64,000 nucleotides of DNA from Mycobacterium sp. 050128 (GTDB taxonomy: Bacteria > Actinomycetota > Actinomycetes > Mycobacteriales > Mycobacteriaceae), in assembly GCF_036409155.1 (NCBI RefSeq), contig NZ_JAZGLW010000001.1:3038001-3102000 (forward strand), read 5' to 3'. A program made the translations under genes and the position numbers. The notes under the pieces were generated by a model that searched no databases, had not been told where the DNA came from, and worked only from the letters and a program-made list of their open reading frames with translations. How positions within the stretch are numbered: the first letter of the stretch is position 1; each line of letters begins with the position of its first letter. Below, piece by piece: positions 1-7,701 of this stretch.

Positions 1-564
1 TTGCGCGCCAAGCGACTAGGTTCGGTCGGACAGCCGGTGCCCGGGATCGAGGTGCAGATCCGTGACGAGAACGGCGCCGTCCTCGGCCCGGGTGAAACGG
101 GTGAGCTCTTCGTCCGCGGCGAGCAGGTTTCCGGCAAATACACTGGAATCGGCTCGGTGCTCGACGCCGAGGGCTGGTTCCCCACCAGGGACATCGCGAC
201 GCTCGACGAGGCCGGTTATCTGTTCATCACCGGTCGTGCCGATGACACCATCATTCGGGGCGGTGAGAACATTGCGCCCGCCGAGTTGGAAGACGTGCTC
301 GTCGAGCATCCCGATGTGCACGAGGTCGCTGTCGTCGGTGTGGAGGATGCCGAGTGGGGGCAGGCCATCGTCGCCGTGGTCGTTCCGGCTGCCGGCACCG
401 ATCCGGATCCGGCCCACCTTCGTGAGTACGTCCGCAACGCCCTGCGGGGATCGCGCACCCCCGACCGGGTCGTCTTTCGTGACGAGCTACCGACTAATGC
501 AACGGGAAAGCTGCTTCGCCGTGAGATCGTCGAAAGCCTGCGGGACGTGATCACCGAAAACTAA
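1..564 (+). CDS. Acyl-CoA synthetase (AMP-forming), C-terminal part, cut by window start
   Basis: This is the 3' end of an ANL-superfamily acyl-CoA ligase. The gene begins before the window, so the N-terminal domain and the phosphate-binding loop are not visible, and the TTG at position 1 should not be read as its start. The visible 187 residues contain the A8 hinge region (GRADDTIIRGGEN, residues 78-90 of the visible part) and end in the catalytic-lysine motif NATGKLLRREI (Lys170). Enzymes of this family activate a carboxylic acid to its CoA thioester through an acyl-adenylate. A small gene follows 11 bases downstream and is probably co-transcribed. Confidence 0.93.
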   Translation: MRAKRLGSVGQPVPGIEVQIRDENGAVLGPGETGELFVRGEQVSGKYTGIGSVLDAEGWFPTRDIATLDEAGYLFITGRADDTIIRGGENIAPAELEDVLVEHPDVHEVAVVGVEDAEWGQAIVAVVVPAAGTDPDPAHLREYVRNALRGSRTPDRVVFRDELPTNATGKLLRREIVESLRDVITEN

Positions 565-575
565 GGAAAGGCAAC

Positions 576-878
576 ATGATCAAGAACGGAACACGGCTGC
601 GGAGCCAGGTCTGCGACACTCAGATCATCGTCGTCAAGGCGGCCGACAGCCTCGACGATCTGCGTTGCGGGGGCCGGCCGATGCTGCCTCTGGATGCCGA
701 GCGGCCCGCCGACGCCATACCCGACCCGGCCTTCGCCGACGGCAGCACGATGGGCAAGCGCTACGTCGACGACGGTGGCGCCGAGGTGCTGGTCACCAAG
801 GCCGGCGCGGGCTCACTCAGCGTCGGTGCGATCCCGCTGGTGCTCAAGGAAGCCAAGCCGCTGCCCGCCAGCGACTGA
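576..878 (+). CDS. Small protein of unknown function with a desulfoferrodoxin-N-like Cys pattern
   Basis: This 100-residue protein begins at an ATG preceded by an AAGGAAAGG-like ribosome binding site and follows the ligase end by 11 bases. I do not recognise its function. Residues 10-36 hold Cys13 followed by DTQIIVV, and then LRCGGRPM with Cys31. That spacing and the CGGxPM ending recall the small iron-binding N-terminal domain of desulfoferrodoxins, but each CxxC pair is reduced to one Cys, so metal binding is doubtful. The C-terminal half (GGAEVLVTKAGAGSLSVG) looks like a compact beta region. It is probably a partner of the upstream CoA ligase. Existence is fairly sure, role unknown. Confidence 0.75.
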   Translation: MIKNGTRLRSQVCDTQIIVVKAADSLDDLRCGGRPMLPLDAERPADAIPDPAFADGSTMGKRYVDDGGAEVLVTKAGAGSLSVGAIPLVLKEAKPLPASD

Positions 879-924
879 CAAGCGAGTGGCCGCCGCCTCG
901 AGACGCTATCGGGCGCCGCTGGGG

Positions 925-1866
925 TCAGCGCAGCCGGCCTTCCACGAAGACGCTTTCCGGGACCGCGGCGTCGAGGCCCACCGGGACGGCCCGGTTGTTG
1001 GCGGCCATCAGGTCCTCCGCGCTCGTCGCGGCCGTGACGGTCCAGCCGTGCGCGTGCAGCCAATCGACGACTTCGGTTCGTTCTTCTTCGTAAAGCAAGT
1101 TGCCGGACTCGGTGATGTCTTTGCCGCCCAGCTTGATTGCGGCCTGCCGATAGCGTTCCGTCTGCTCCTCGCGACGCGCGAAACTTTCCGCGCTGAAGAA
1201 CTCGTTGGTGAAAGCTTCGACAGCGACCCGGCTCCCGGGAGCGCCGAGCGACTGGATCCGGTCGAACAGCAGATCCTGGGCCTCGGCCGTCAGATAAGGC
1301 AGCAGCCCCTCCGCCGACCACGCCGTAGGAATCGACGCGTCAAACCCGGCCTGCGCCAGCGCCTTTGGCCAGTCCAAACGAAGATCGATGCCGACGCTGA
1401 TGTGGGACGCGACCGGATCGACCGCGTGCGACGCCAGCGTGCCGGTCTTGAATTCCAGCACCCTGGGTTGATCGATCTCGTAGACCACACACCCGTCCGG
1501 CCACCCAAGCCGCCAGGCTCGTGAGTCCAGGCCGGCCGCCAGGATCACGAACTGGCGGATGCCGTCGCGGGCCGCCGTCAGAAAGTACTCGTCGAAAAAC
1601 TTTGTCCGGCAAGCTGTGTAGCCCAGCATGGCCTGCATCCGGTCCTCGAATTGTGGATCGGCAGCGACCAATTCGGCCGGCAACTCGTCGTCCAGGTAAA
1701 CCTGCCAGATGCCGTCGCCGGCGGCCTCGAGGAACAGCTTTGCGTAGGGATCACTAATCAGCGGGTCGGCGCTTTTGGTCTCCGCCGCCCGTCCGCTGGC
1801 AACCCCCAACGCGGTGGCGCCGACGCTCTCGTTGATATCCCACGTGTCATTGTCAGTTCTGGCCAT
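925..1866 (-). CDS. Class I SAM-dependent methyltransferase, TIGR00027 family
   Basis: This 313-residue protein belongs to the large mycobacterial family of putative S-adenosylmethionine-dependent O-methyltransferases related to leucine carboxyl methyltransferase. The glycine-rich SAM-binding segment [14 protein letters not shown] is at residues 107-120 and the N-terminal DPLISDPYA box is typical. It starts at the ATG at 1866. Substrates of this family are mostly unknown. It is convergent with the ligase and small gene and lies downstream of the amidohydrolase on the same strand, separated by a 98-base gap that contains an inverted repeat, so it may have its own promoter. Confidence 0.9.
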   Translation of the reverse strand: MARTDNDTWDINESVGATALGVASGRAAETKSADPLISDPYAKLFLEAAGDGIWQVYLDDELPAELVAADPQFEDRMQAMLGYTACRTKFFDEYFLTAARDGIRQFVILAAGLDSRAWRLGWPDGCVVYEIDQPRVLEFKTGTLASHAVDPVASHISVGIDLRLDWPKALAQAGFDASIPTAWSAEGLLPYLTAEAQDLLFDRIQSLGAPGSRVAVEAFTNEFFSAESFARREEQTERYRQAAIKLGGKDITESGNLLYEEERTEVVDWLHAHGWTVTAATSAEDLMAANNRAVPVGLDAAVPESVFVEGRLR

Positions 1867-1928
1867 CGGGATCCCTTTCGTGGGTCTCGGCGAATGCGGC
1901 TATCCCGAGCGTACCCGAAAAGTTAGAT

Positions 1929-1952
1929 GTGCTTACTAAGTGCAGTAGGCAC
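1929..1952. promoter_or_regulatory. Imperfect inverted repeat between amidohydrolase and methyltransferase
   Basis: GTGCTTACT (1929-1937) and AGTAGGCAC (1944-1952) form a 9-6-9 inverted repeat with 8 of 9 pairs matching. Read on the minus strand it lies 12 bases past the amidohydrolase stop and about 60 bases before the methyltransferase start. It could be an operator for the methyltransferase or a weak terminator, since a short CTTTT run follows on that strand. The sequence alone does not decide between these. Confidence 0.4.
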
Positions 1953-1964
1953 AGCTGGAGCGCC

Positions 1965-3194
1965 TCAGGCGTTGGCCAGTGCCGGCGGCTTGACTGCCTC
2001 CGGGTCGGGGTTGGCGATCGGCAGGCCCATGAAGCGACGGGCGTTGTCGCCCATGAAGTCGTAGGTGCGCCGGACGTCCATGCCCTCGGCGTATTGCCAA
2101 TAACGCTTCGGTTCGGCCAGGCCTTCGGGATGCGGCCAGTCGGAACCGAACATCACCTTGTCCCACCCGACGGTCTGCACGACGTCGGCGACCGAGCCCT
2201 CCCAGAACGGGCTCACCCAGACGTTGCGGCGGAACACCTCGTGCGGATGCTCGGGAAAGTTCTGCGGCATCTTGCTGTAAGTCGACTGCAGGTCGTCAAA
2301 CAGCGGCTTGATCCATGCGCTGCCGTTCTCCACGCTGGCTATCCGCAACTTCGGGAAACGGGTCAGGGTGCCATGGCAGATCAGGCTGGTCAACATGTCG
2401 GCGATCTCGCGGTGGCCCAGCGCGGTCCACTTGAATGCCGACATCTCGAACGCGCTGCTGGTCGACGGCGGTTCCCACTTGTCGATGTATTCCTGCAAGG
2501 GAGGTTGGCTGGCGTGCAACACAATTGGCAGCCCCGCGTCCTCCACGTCGCGCCAGAACGGGTCGAACTCGGGCAGCGCGGGGGAGCGCCACCCCTTGTA
2601 GCCGTTCACCGGCGCGGGCTTGATCAGCGCGACCTTCGCGCCGTTGTCCAGGATGTATTCGAGCTCGCGACGCGCTTCGTCCACGAGTCCGAGGGTGAGC
2701 ACCGGCGTGGAGTAGATCCGGTTGGCGTGGCTGAAGCCCCAGTGCTCGAGCATCCACTGGTTGAGGGCATGGATGATCGCCACCGTGAGATCGGGATCCT
2801 CGGCGGCCGAGTGCTCGACCAGATTGGCCAGCGTGGGGTAGTTCAGGCACGAGTCGACGCCCTGGCGGTCGAGTTCGGCGATTCGGTCCTCGGGGTTGCG
2901 CGCGCCCGGCGGGGTGTCGATGCCACGACCGGACATCTCTCGCATCGACAGGCCCTCCGGGTTCTGCCCCGAGTAGAACTTCTCGTGCGCGCCGGGGGCC
3001 GCAACCCGTTCGAACGTCGGGTTCGGCATGTAGTCGGTGATCTTGTTCAGGATCGCGATGCGGGTGTGCCTGCCGATCTGGACGAACTGCACCTTCGGGT
3101 GGAATTCCTTCGGCAGGTACCGCGTCAGCGCATCCGGCGTCTCGTACATGTGCTGATCGGCATCGAAGATCGGTGCGTCGGTGAACTGCGTCAT
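1965..3194 (-). CDS. Amidohydrolase-2 family metal-dependent hydrolase
   Basis: This 409-residue TIM-barrel protein belongs to the amidohydrolase-2 (ACMSD-like) family. The metal-binding elements are visible in order: DADQHMYE near the N-terminus, IVLHASQPP in the middle, SVENGSAW, and MFGSDWPHPEG near the C-terminus. The open frame extends much further upstream, but that extension runs antisense through the TetR gene. The ATG at 3194, preceded by GAGAGGC, is the credible start. It is divergent from a TetR gene across a 147-base region with a perfect inverted repeat, so local repression is likely. Family members are decarboxylases or C-C/C-N hydrolases; the substrate is unknown. It is one of three paralogues in the window. 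Confidence 0.9.
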   Translation of the reverse strand: MTQFTDAPIFDADQHMYETPDALTRYLPKEFHPKVQFVQIGRHTRIAILNKITDYMPNPTFERVAAPGAHEKFYSGQNPEGLSMREMSGRGIDTPPGARNPEDRIAELDRQGVDSCLNYPTLANLVEHSAAEDPDLTVAIIHALNQWMLEHWGFSHANRIYSTPVLTLGLVDEARRELEYILDNGAKVALIKPAPVNGYKGWRSPALPEFDPFWRDVEDAGLPIVLHASQPPLQEYIDKWEPPSTSSAFEMSAFKWTALGHREIADMLTSLICHGTLTRFPKLRIASVENGSAWIKPLFDDLQSTYSKMPQNFPEHPHEVFRRNVWVSPFWEGSVADVVQTVGWDKVMFGSDWPHPEGLAEPKRYWQYAEGMDVRRTYDFMGDNARRFMGLPIANPDPEAVKPPALANA

Positions 3195-3244
3195 CGTGGT
3201 GCCTCTCGCTGCTCGACTTTGGGCTTGGCTACGAGCTTCGCGTA

Positions 3245-3264
3245 ACTTGACATTTGTGTCAAGT
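3245..3264. promoter_or_regulatory. Perfect 8-4-8 inverted repeat, candidate TetR operator
   Basis: ACTTGACA (3245-3252) and TGTCAAGT (3257-3264) are exact reverse complements separated by TTTG. The site sits between the divergent amidohydrolase (start 3194) and TetR gene (start 3342). It also contains TTGACA on both strands, so a bound repressor would cover both possible -35 elements. A clear -10 could not be assigned on either strand. Size and position are typical of a TetR-family autoregulatory operator. Confidence 0.7.
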
Positions 3265-3341
3265 CTGGGCGGATCTGCCCAAGTAATTACCTCTGAACTG
3301 TATTGATTGCGGTTGACGAGGCTGTCATATAAAGTCGCCGC

Positions 3342-3956
3342 ATGACGGTGACCTCGGCTTCGGCCGCCGAACGGGAAGTGGATGTCACCCGCGGTGAGCG
3401 GACCCGCTCGGCAATCCTGAATGCGAGCGGTCGTCTCTTTCTGGAACGCGGCTACGCGGGCACGCCGATCAACGCGATCACCGAGGCATGCGGCATCTCG
3501 CGCGCCGGTTTCTACACCTACTTCAAGGACAAGCGCGAGATCTTCAACGTCCTCGGCAAGAACGCGTACCGCGAGGCCCTCGCCGTCATCGCGGAATGGG
3601 CGGAAGCCGACGAACCGCTCGGTCCGGCCGACATCCGGGCCTGGGTCGGTCACTACTTCGACTACATGGATCACCACGGTGCATTCGTACTCGCGTCGGC
3701 GCACTCGGCGCCCGACGACGACGATTTCCGAAACTCCCGCAACCGCATGGTGACTCGGGCGTCGTGGAAGCTTGGTCAGGCGATCGCCGCGGGCAACGGC
3801 ACACACTCGCCGGACGTCATCGGCGTAGCGGTCATGGGCTTGCTGGATCGCGCCTGGCACACGGTCCACCGCCAGACTGTGGCGGTCGACCGCGACGAGA
3901 TGATCGCTGTGGTCGCGGACATGATCGTTGCGATGGCAACGCCTTTGGCGTCGTGA
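3342..3956 (+). CDS. TetR/AcrR family transcriptional regulator
   Basis: This 204-residue protein has the N-terminal TetR helix-turn-helix: TRSAILNASGRLFLERGY followed by the recognition region ITEACGISRAGFYTYFKDK (about residues 23-68). The remainder is a helical ligand-binding domain without recognisable specificity. It starts at ATG 3342. It is divergent from the amidohydrolase and overlaps the next gene by a GTGA, so it heads a three-gene transcript with two flavin-type split-barrel proteins. It probably represses its own promoter and the amidohydrolase through the repeat at 3245-3264; this is inferred from position only. Confidence 0.93.
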   Translation: MTVTSASAAEREVDVTRGERTRSAILNASGRLFLERGYAGTPINAITEACGISRAGFYTYFKDKREIFNVLGKNAYREALAVIAEWAEADEPLGPADIRAWVGHYFDYMDHHGAFVLASAHSAPDDDDFRNSRNRMVTRASWKLGQAIAAGNGTHSPDVIGVAVMGLLDRAWHTVHRQTVAVDRDEMIAVVADMIVAMATPLAS

Positions 3957-4393
3957 CCCCGCTGTCGCTCGACGTGCCGGACGTCGTGGAATTCATCGCT
4001 GCCCACCACCGCGTGTTTCTCTTCTGCCGCGACGGCGCCCGACGTCCGATCGGCTATGCCATGCGTTCGGTCACCTATCGCTCCGCCACCCGCTGCCTAT
4101 ACTTCGCCACCTATGCCAAGAGCGCCAAGGTCCAACATCTGCGCTCGGCTCCCGAGGTCGCCTGCTTGATCGGCGACAACGAGGGTTGGGTCTCCGTTTG
4201 TGGCCACGCGTCCGTCTACCGACCGTCCGCCGCCGAGGTCGACGAACTGATCGGCGACAGTTCACCGGATCCACGCGTGCCGGAGTCGGTCGTGACGAAG
4301 GTCCGCGACCGCCTTCTCAGTGGCAAGCGGTGCTTCATCGGCCTGACTCTTACCGAGCTCCGCGCCGCCGAACTCCCTGGTCGACATGGCTAG
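3953..4393 (+). CDS. Pyridoxamine 5'-phosphate oxidase-like split-barrel protein
   Basis: This 146-residue protein starts at a GTG that overlaps the TetR stop (GTGA), which implies translational coupling. The sequence has the pattern of FMN/F420-binding split barrels: an early strand VFLFCRDGARRPIGYAMRSV, then LYFATYAKSAKVQHL and PEVACLIGDNEGWVSVCGHA, which corresponds to the usual cofactor-contacting strand and the variable domain. Such proteins reduce or bind small substrates with a flavin or deazaflavin. No residue here fixes the cofactor. It overlaps the next split-barrel gene by 8 bases, so the two may form a pair. Confidence 0.75.
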   Translation: MTPLSLDVPDVVEFIAAHHRVFLFCRDGARRPIGYAMRSVTYRSATRCLYFATYAKSAKVQHLRSAPEVACLIGDNEGWVSVCGHASVYRPSAAEVDELIGDSSPDPRVPESVVTKVRDRLLSGKRCFIGLTLTELRAAELPGRHG

Positions 4394-4772
4394 TCCGCGC
4401 AACAGCGGCCCGGTTACGATGGCCGAGGACGAACTAGCCGAGTTCTTGGCGCAAGGGCCGTCTGGCGCGATCTGTGTCGTCGACGCCGACGGCCAGTTGC
4501 TGGCCCTGCCGGCGCGGGTGGTCGACTTCGACTCCGCCACAATCGATGTCACCGTTGACGGAGCGAATGGCGATGTCACGCAACGCGCCGAGACGCCCGC
4601 CTGCGTGGTCGCCGACGTCTTCACCGCCTATCGGGACATTCGCGGGGTGATCTCGCAGGGAACAGTGCTGTGGCCCCCCGCGGCGAAGGACGTTGCCACG
4701 CTGACAGTAAGCCGCATGCTGACGTTCTCGTTCGCCAACGCCCAGAGGATTGAGCGCCGGCATTCTGGTTAA
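4386..4772 (+). CDS. Second small split-barrel (PNPOx-like) protein
   Basis: This 128-residue protein starts at ATG 4386, inside the end of the previous gene. It repeats the split-barrel layout in shorter form: DELAEFLAQGPSGAICVVDADGQ, LLALPARVVDF, TPACVVADVFTAYRDIRGVISQGTV broken over several strands. It could be a degenerate partner subunit of the upstream protein rather than an independent enzyme. Family assignment rests on pattern only. No obvious terminator follows, and the next 160 bases hold only an orphan coding-like fragment. Confidence 0.65.
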   Translation: MASPRNSGPVTMAEDELAEFLAQGPSGAICVVDADGQLLALPARVVDFDSATIDVTVDGANGDVTQRAETPACVVADVFTAYRDIRGVISQGTVLWPPAAKDVATLTVSRMLTFSFANAQRIERRHSG

Positions 4773-4779
4773 TCAGTAG

Positions 4780-4929
4780 CTCACGTCAGGATTCGATACC
4801 AGCCAACCCATTACCGACGAGGCGTCCCTCGATGACATCGACAAGGTTGACGGCGCGACCAAGTCGAAGGCCGCTACACCTCCCGCTCAACCCGACGAGC
4901 TGGGGGACGCGACGCCCGGCCCGCGCTGA
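4780..4929 (+). pseudogene. Orphan C-terminal coding-like fragment without a start codon
   Basis: Between the split-barrel gene and the DUF2889 gene the plus strand reads as 49 codons (LTSGFDTSQPITDE... ending DELGDATPGPR, stop 4927-4929) in one frame. The frame is closed upstream by a TAG at 4777 and contains no ATG, GTG or TTG. Codon usage is GC-rich and the peptide is hydrophilic, like the tail of a real protein. I read it as the possible remnant of a deleted gene, with low confidence; it could be chance. Confidence 0.3.
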
Positions 4930-4934
4930 CGCGC

Positions 4935-5954
4935 TCAGGCTGCTGTTACGAGGCGTATCAACGACTCGGCGTCGGCGACGCTGCGCAGCAGGTCGTTGAG
5001 GTGGGTGCACGTATTGGTGCCGGACAGTTCTCGACGCACACGAAAGTGCAGTTCTTGCAACGTCATTCCGGTGATTCGTTCAGCGCTGGCGACGGCGCCC
5101 GGGCATTCCTGCCAGGGCAGCACCCGCGGTGTGGCCCGCGATTCGGCGATGACGCCGGTCGCGGTGTCGACGACGGCGTCCAGGGTGTACTCGTGGATGA
5201 TCGTCTCGACCCCGTCACCGCGCACGTAGGTGTCGCGGAACATCGCGTCGATGCCGACTCGCCGAGCGCTCTCTTCAAAGACATCGACGCGCCGTCTACG
5301 GCGCATGGCGTGGCGCGGCAAGGCTGCCACTTCGTGCCAGGCCCAGGGGTCGTCACCGTGATCGAGGTCGGGAGCCGCTGGGCCGGTGACGATCACCGGA
5401 TCGCCCGCCTCGAACGACGTCATGAGCAGACCCCCGGTCGCGAAACCCGCACACTGGTCGGCGACCGGCAGGTAGTACCCGGACTTCGCGACGTCGCCGA
5501 GCAGGTTGGACGCCGACAGCGCATGGCCGGATATCAGCGTCGCGACCGGAACGTCATCGAGCAGCGTGTAGCGCAGATCGCGGGCTTGCCGCAGCTCGGG
5601 AGCCACCTTGTCGGCCACCGCGCGAAACCCGCTCATCGCGGGCGCTCCCGTCAGCCGGGACATCGCGGCGACGGCCGGCGCCACCTCGACGTGGCGGACA
5701 ACGCGGGCGACCAGCTCGATGGTGGCCGCGAGCGTCGCGGAGCCGACTTCAGTCACCGTTCCATCGGCCGCGGTCCACAGGTCGCGCGCCCGCCCACTCA
5801 GATAGACGGGGTCCAGCGAGCCCTGGTCGCGGGTCATGTCGATCGACGCGGTCCGGCGCGCGGATCGCGGACGACGCGGCGGATTGCCGGTCGTGGGCTC
5901 GTGCACGCCGTGCAGTGGATGAAGCCCGAAGGGCGGGGAGCCCAGGTCCGTCAC
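4935..5954 (-). CDS. DUF2889 domain protein
   Basis: This 339-residue protein is recognised by its C-terminal DUF2889 pattern: ECPGAVASAERITGM, then LQELHFRVRRELSGTNTCTHLNDLLRSV (broken here at the loop), with the conserved Cys and the CTHL motif close to the end. The N-terminal 40 residues (GLHPLHGVHEPTTGNPPRRPRSARR) are also typical of the family in actinobacteria. Function is unknown; it recurs beside acyl-CoA degradation genes. It follows the DUF35 gene on the same strand with an 11-base gap and is probably the last gene of the thiolase operon. Confidence 0.8.
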   Translation of the reverse strand: MTDLGSPPFGLHPLHGVHEPTTGNPPRRPRSARRTASIDMTRDQGSLDPVYLSGRARDLWTAADGTVTEVGSATLAATIELVARVVRHVEVAPAVAAMSRLTGAPAMSGFRAVADKVAPELRQARDLRYTLLDDVPVATLISGHALSASNLLGDVAKSGYYLPVADQCAGFATGGLLMTSFEAGDPVIVTGPAAPDLDHGDDPWAWHEVAALPRHAMRRRRRVDVFEESARRVGIDAMFRDTYVRGDGVETIIHEYTLDAVVDTATGVIAESRATPRVLPWQECPGAVASAERITGMTLQELHFRVRRELSGTNTCTHLNDLLRSVADAESLIRLVTAA

Positions 5955-5965
5955 GCCGATAGACT

Positions 5966-6400
5966 CTAGCTCTCCTCGGCCGGTCGGAACGCGAAGGTTT
6001 CCAGTGACCGGCCGTCGGCGGTTTCCAGCGTGGTGGTGGTCGACACCAAGGGTTGGCCGATCCGCAGTTCGGCCGGGATTGCGTCGACGATCAGCGTCTC
6101 CACCAGTACCCCCTCGGCCAACTCGACGAATCCCACCACGTACGGCTGGAACACCTTCGGATCCCGATTGCCCTTGTACGGCAACGGCGGCGGAAACTCC
6201 TGAGTCGTGTAGGTGTACAGCGTTCCCTCGGTGGACAATTCGATCGGCTCGATGTCGTGTTGGATTTCGGAATCGCCGTCGAAGAGCTCGGGCCGCTCGG
6301 CCGGGAACTTCACCGCGCCCGTCGAACGCCTGCGCGACGCGAACAGCACCGCGCGGCCCCCGTCGACCCGAAACAGTCCCTCGGTGATCGGTGCGGTCAT
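5966..6400 (-). CDS. DUF35 OB-fold protein with a degenerate zinc ribbon
   Basis: This 144-residue protein starts at ATG 6400, one base after the thiolase stop. It carries the DUF35 OB-fold: STEGTLYTYTTQEF followed by PYVVGFVELAEGVLVETLI and LRIGQPLVSTT. The N-terminal rubredoxin-like zinc ribbon normally has two CxxC pairs. Here the region reads VLFASRRRSTGAVKFPAE and has no cysteines, so zinc is not expected. DUF35 proteins act as partners of thiolase-fold enzymes, and this one probably pairs with the thiolase just upstream. Confidence 0.85.
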   Translation of the reverse strand: MTAPITEGLFRVDGGRAVLFASRRRSTGAVKFPAERPELFDGDSEIQHDIEPIELSTEGTLYTYTTQEFPPPLPYKGNRDPKVFQPYVVGFVELAEGVLVETLIVDAIPAELRIGQPLVSTTTTLETADGRSLETFAFRPAEES

Positions 6401-6401
6401 C

Positions 6402-7589
6402 TCAGGCCACCTCGATGACCATCGCGGCACCCATACCCCCGCCGGCGCACATCGACAGCACGCCGATACCTCCACCGCGCCTGCGCAATTCGTAGATCGC
6501 CGAGGTGACCATGCGGGCACCGGTCGCCGCGATCGGGTGGCCCAGGCTGATGCCCGAGCCGTAGACATTGACGATCTCCTCGTCGAGCCCGAGTTCGCGC
6601 GCACAGGCCACCGCCTGCGCGGCGAACGCCTCGTTGATCTCGAACAGCGCGACATCCTCGAGCTTGCGGCCGGCCAACTCGAGCGCCTTGGGGATGGCGG
6701 TGATGGGGCCGCTGCCGGTGCGGTTCGGCGCCACTCCGACGGCGCTCCACGAAAGGATATGCGCCAGTGCGTTATTCGTGGCGTCCGGCGCGGCGAGTGC
6801 CACGGCGGCGGCGGCATCGTTGATGCCCGAGGAGTTGCCGGCGGTTACGGTGAAGCCGTCGATCTCGGGATGCAACACCTTCAGGGCCGCCAGCGACTCC
6901 ATCGAACTGCCGCGTCGGGGATGCTCGTCTTCGGCGAAGGTGATCGTGGTGCCATCGGCCTGCGGCACCTGGATCGGCACGATCTCTTCGATGAATGAGC
7001 CCGCATCGATCGCCTTGACCGCGCGCTGGTGGCTGCGCAGCGCCCACTCGTCCTGCGCCTCGCGGGAGATGCCGTACTGCACGGCGCAGTTGTGCGCGAC
7101 GGTGATGGACATGTCCAGGGCGGGAGCGTCCGCCGTCGGCGGATGTGACAACGGAATCCACTGTTCGTAGTCCTCTGGGGACTTGCCGGTAGTGAAGGGC
7201 TTGCGCTTCTGCAATATCGGTCCGGTGGACAACGATTCCGTGCCGCCGGCCAAGGTGGCGCGGCTCATGCCCGCCGCGATCTGGCCTGCGCCCACAGCGA
7301 TCGCTGACAGGCTGGATGCGCACTGGCGGTTGACGGCCAGCCCGGGAACATTGGTCAACCCGAGGTCCACCGCGACGTAGCGGGCGCTGTCGCCACCGCC
7401 TTGCATGCTCTCGGCCAGGACCAGGTCGTCGAACTCGGCAGCGTCCAGACCGGACCGATCCACCACCGCCGCGACGACCGGCTTGGCCAGTTCGATCGCC
7501 GGCACGTTGGCCAGCGTGCCCTTGCGCGCCGTTCCGATCGGTGTGCGGGCAGCGGCCACGATCGCTGCGCGGGACGGGGTGGTGGCCAT
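6402..7589 (-). CDS. Thiolase (acetyl-CoA C-acyltransferase)
   Basis: This 395-residue enzyme has the full catalytic set of a degradative thiolase: the nucleophile in NRQCASSLSAIAVG, then AGNSSGINDAAA, NEAFAAQAVA, the histidine in GISLGHPIAATGA, and the second cysteine in CAGGGMGAAMVIE. It would cleave 3-ketoacyl-CoA to a shortened acyl-CoA and acetyl- or propionyl-CoA. The frame is open further upstream, but the ATG at 7589 with GGGAGA six to ten bases before it is the right start. It leads the operon thiolase-DUF35-DUF2889 and is divergent from a MaoC gene. Confidence 0.95.
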   Translation of the reverse strand: MATTPSRAAIVAAARTPIGTARKGTLANVPAIELAKPVVAAVVDRSGLDAAEFDDLVLAESMQGGGDSARYVAVDLGLTNVPGLAVNRQCASSLSAIAVGAGQIAAGMSRATLAGGTESLSTGPILQKRKPFTTGKSPEDYEQWIPLSHPPTADAPALDMSITVAHNCAVQYGISREAQDEWALRSHQRAVKAIDAGSFIEEIVPIQVPQADGTTITFAEDEHPRRGSSMESLAALKVLHPEIDGFTVTAGNSSGINDAAAAVALAAPDATNNALAHILSWSAVGVAPNRTGSGPITAIPKALELAGRKLEDVALFEINEAFAAQAVACARELGLDEEIVNVYGSGISLGHPIAATGARMVTSAIYELRRRGGGIGVLSMCAGGGMGAAMVIEVA

Positions 7590-7621
7590 GTGTCTCCCAA
7601 GATCGTCAGAGTTGACGGGCT

Positions 7622-7671
7622 GCTTGCCCGACGGGCGAGCCCAGTCTATACCGTTAAATAGATATCGATAT
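7622..7671. promoter_or_regulatory. Divergent promoter region with two palindromes
   Basis: The 112-base region between the thiolase and the MaoC gene contains GCTTGCCCG and CGGGCGAGC around a single A (7622-7640, 8 of 9 pairs matching). It also contains the AT-rich perfect palindrome ATATCGATAT (7662-7671). The second lies about 30 bases before the MaoC start and is a plausible operator or promoter element. No regulator gene is adjacent. Confidence 0.4.
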
Positions 7672-7701
7672 ATGTGGTCATGGTGACAGTGGGAGCAGCC
7701 G

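Noticed and set aside
1929..3245. A 438-codon plus-strand frame
   Set aside because: It is the high-GC antisense shadow of the amidohydrolase and has no recognisable domain.
1965..3869. A 634-codon open frame that extends the amidohydrolase far upstream on the minus strand
   Set aside because: The extra N-terminus is antisense to the TetR gene, crosses the perfect operator, and lacks family similarity. The ATG at 3194 with GAGAGGC fits the family start.
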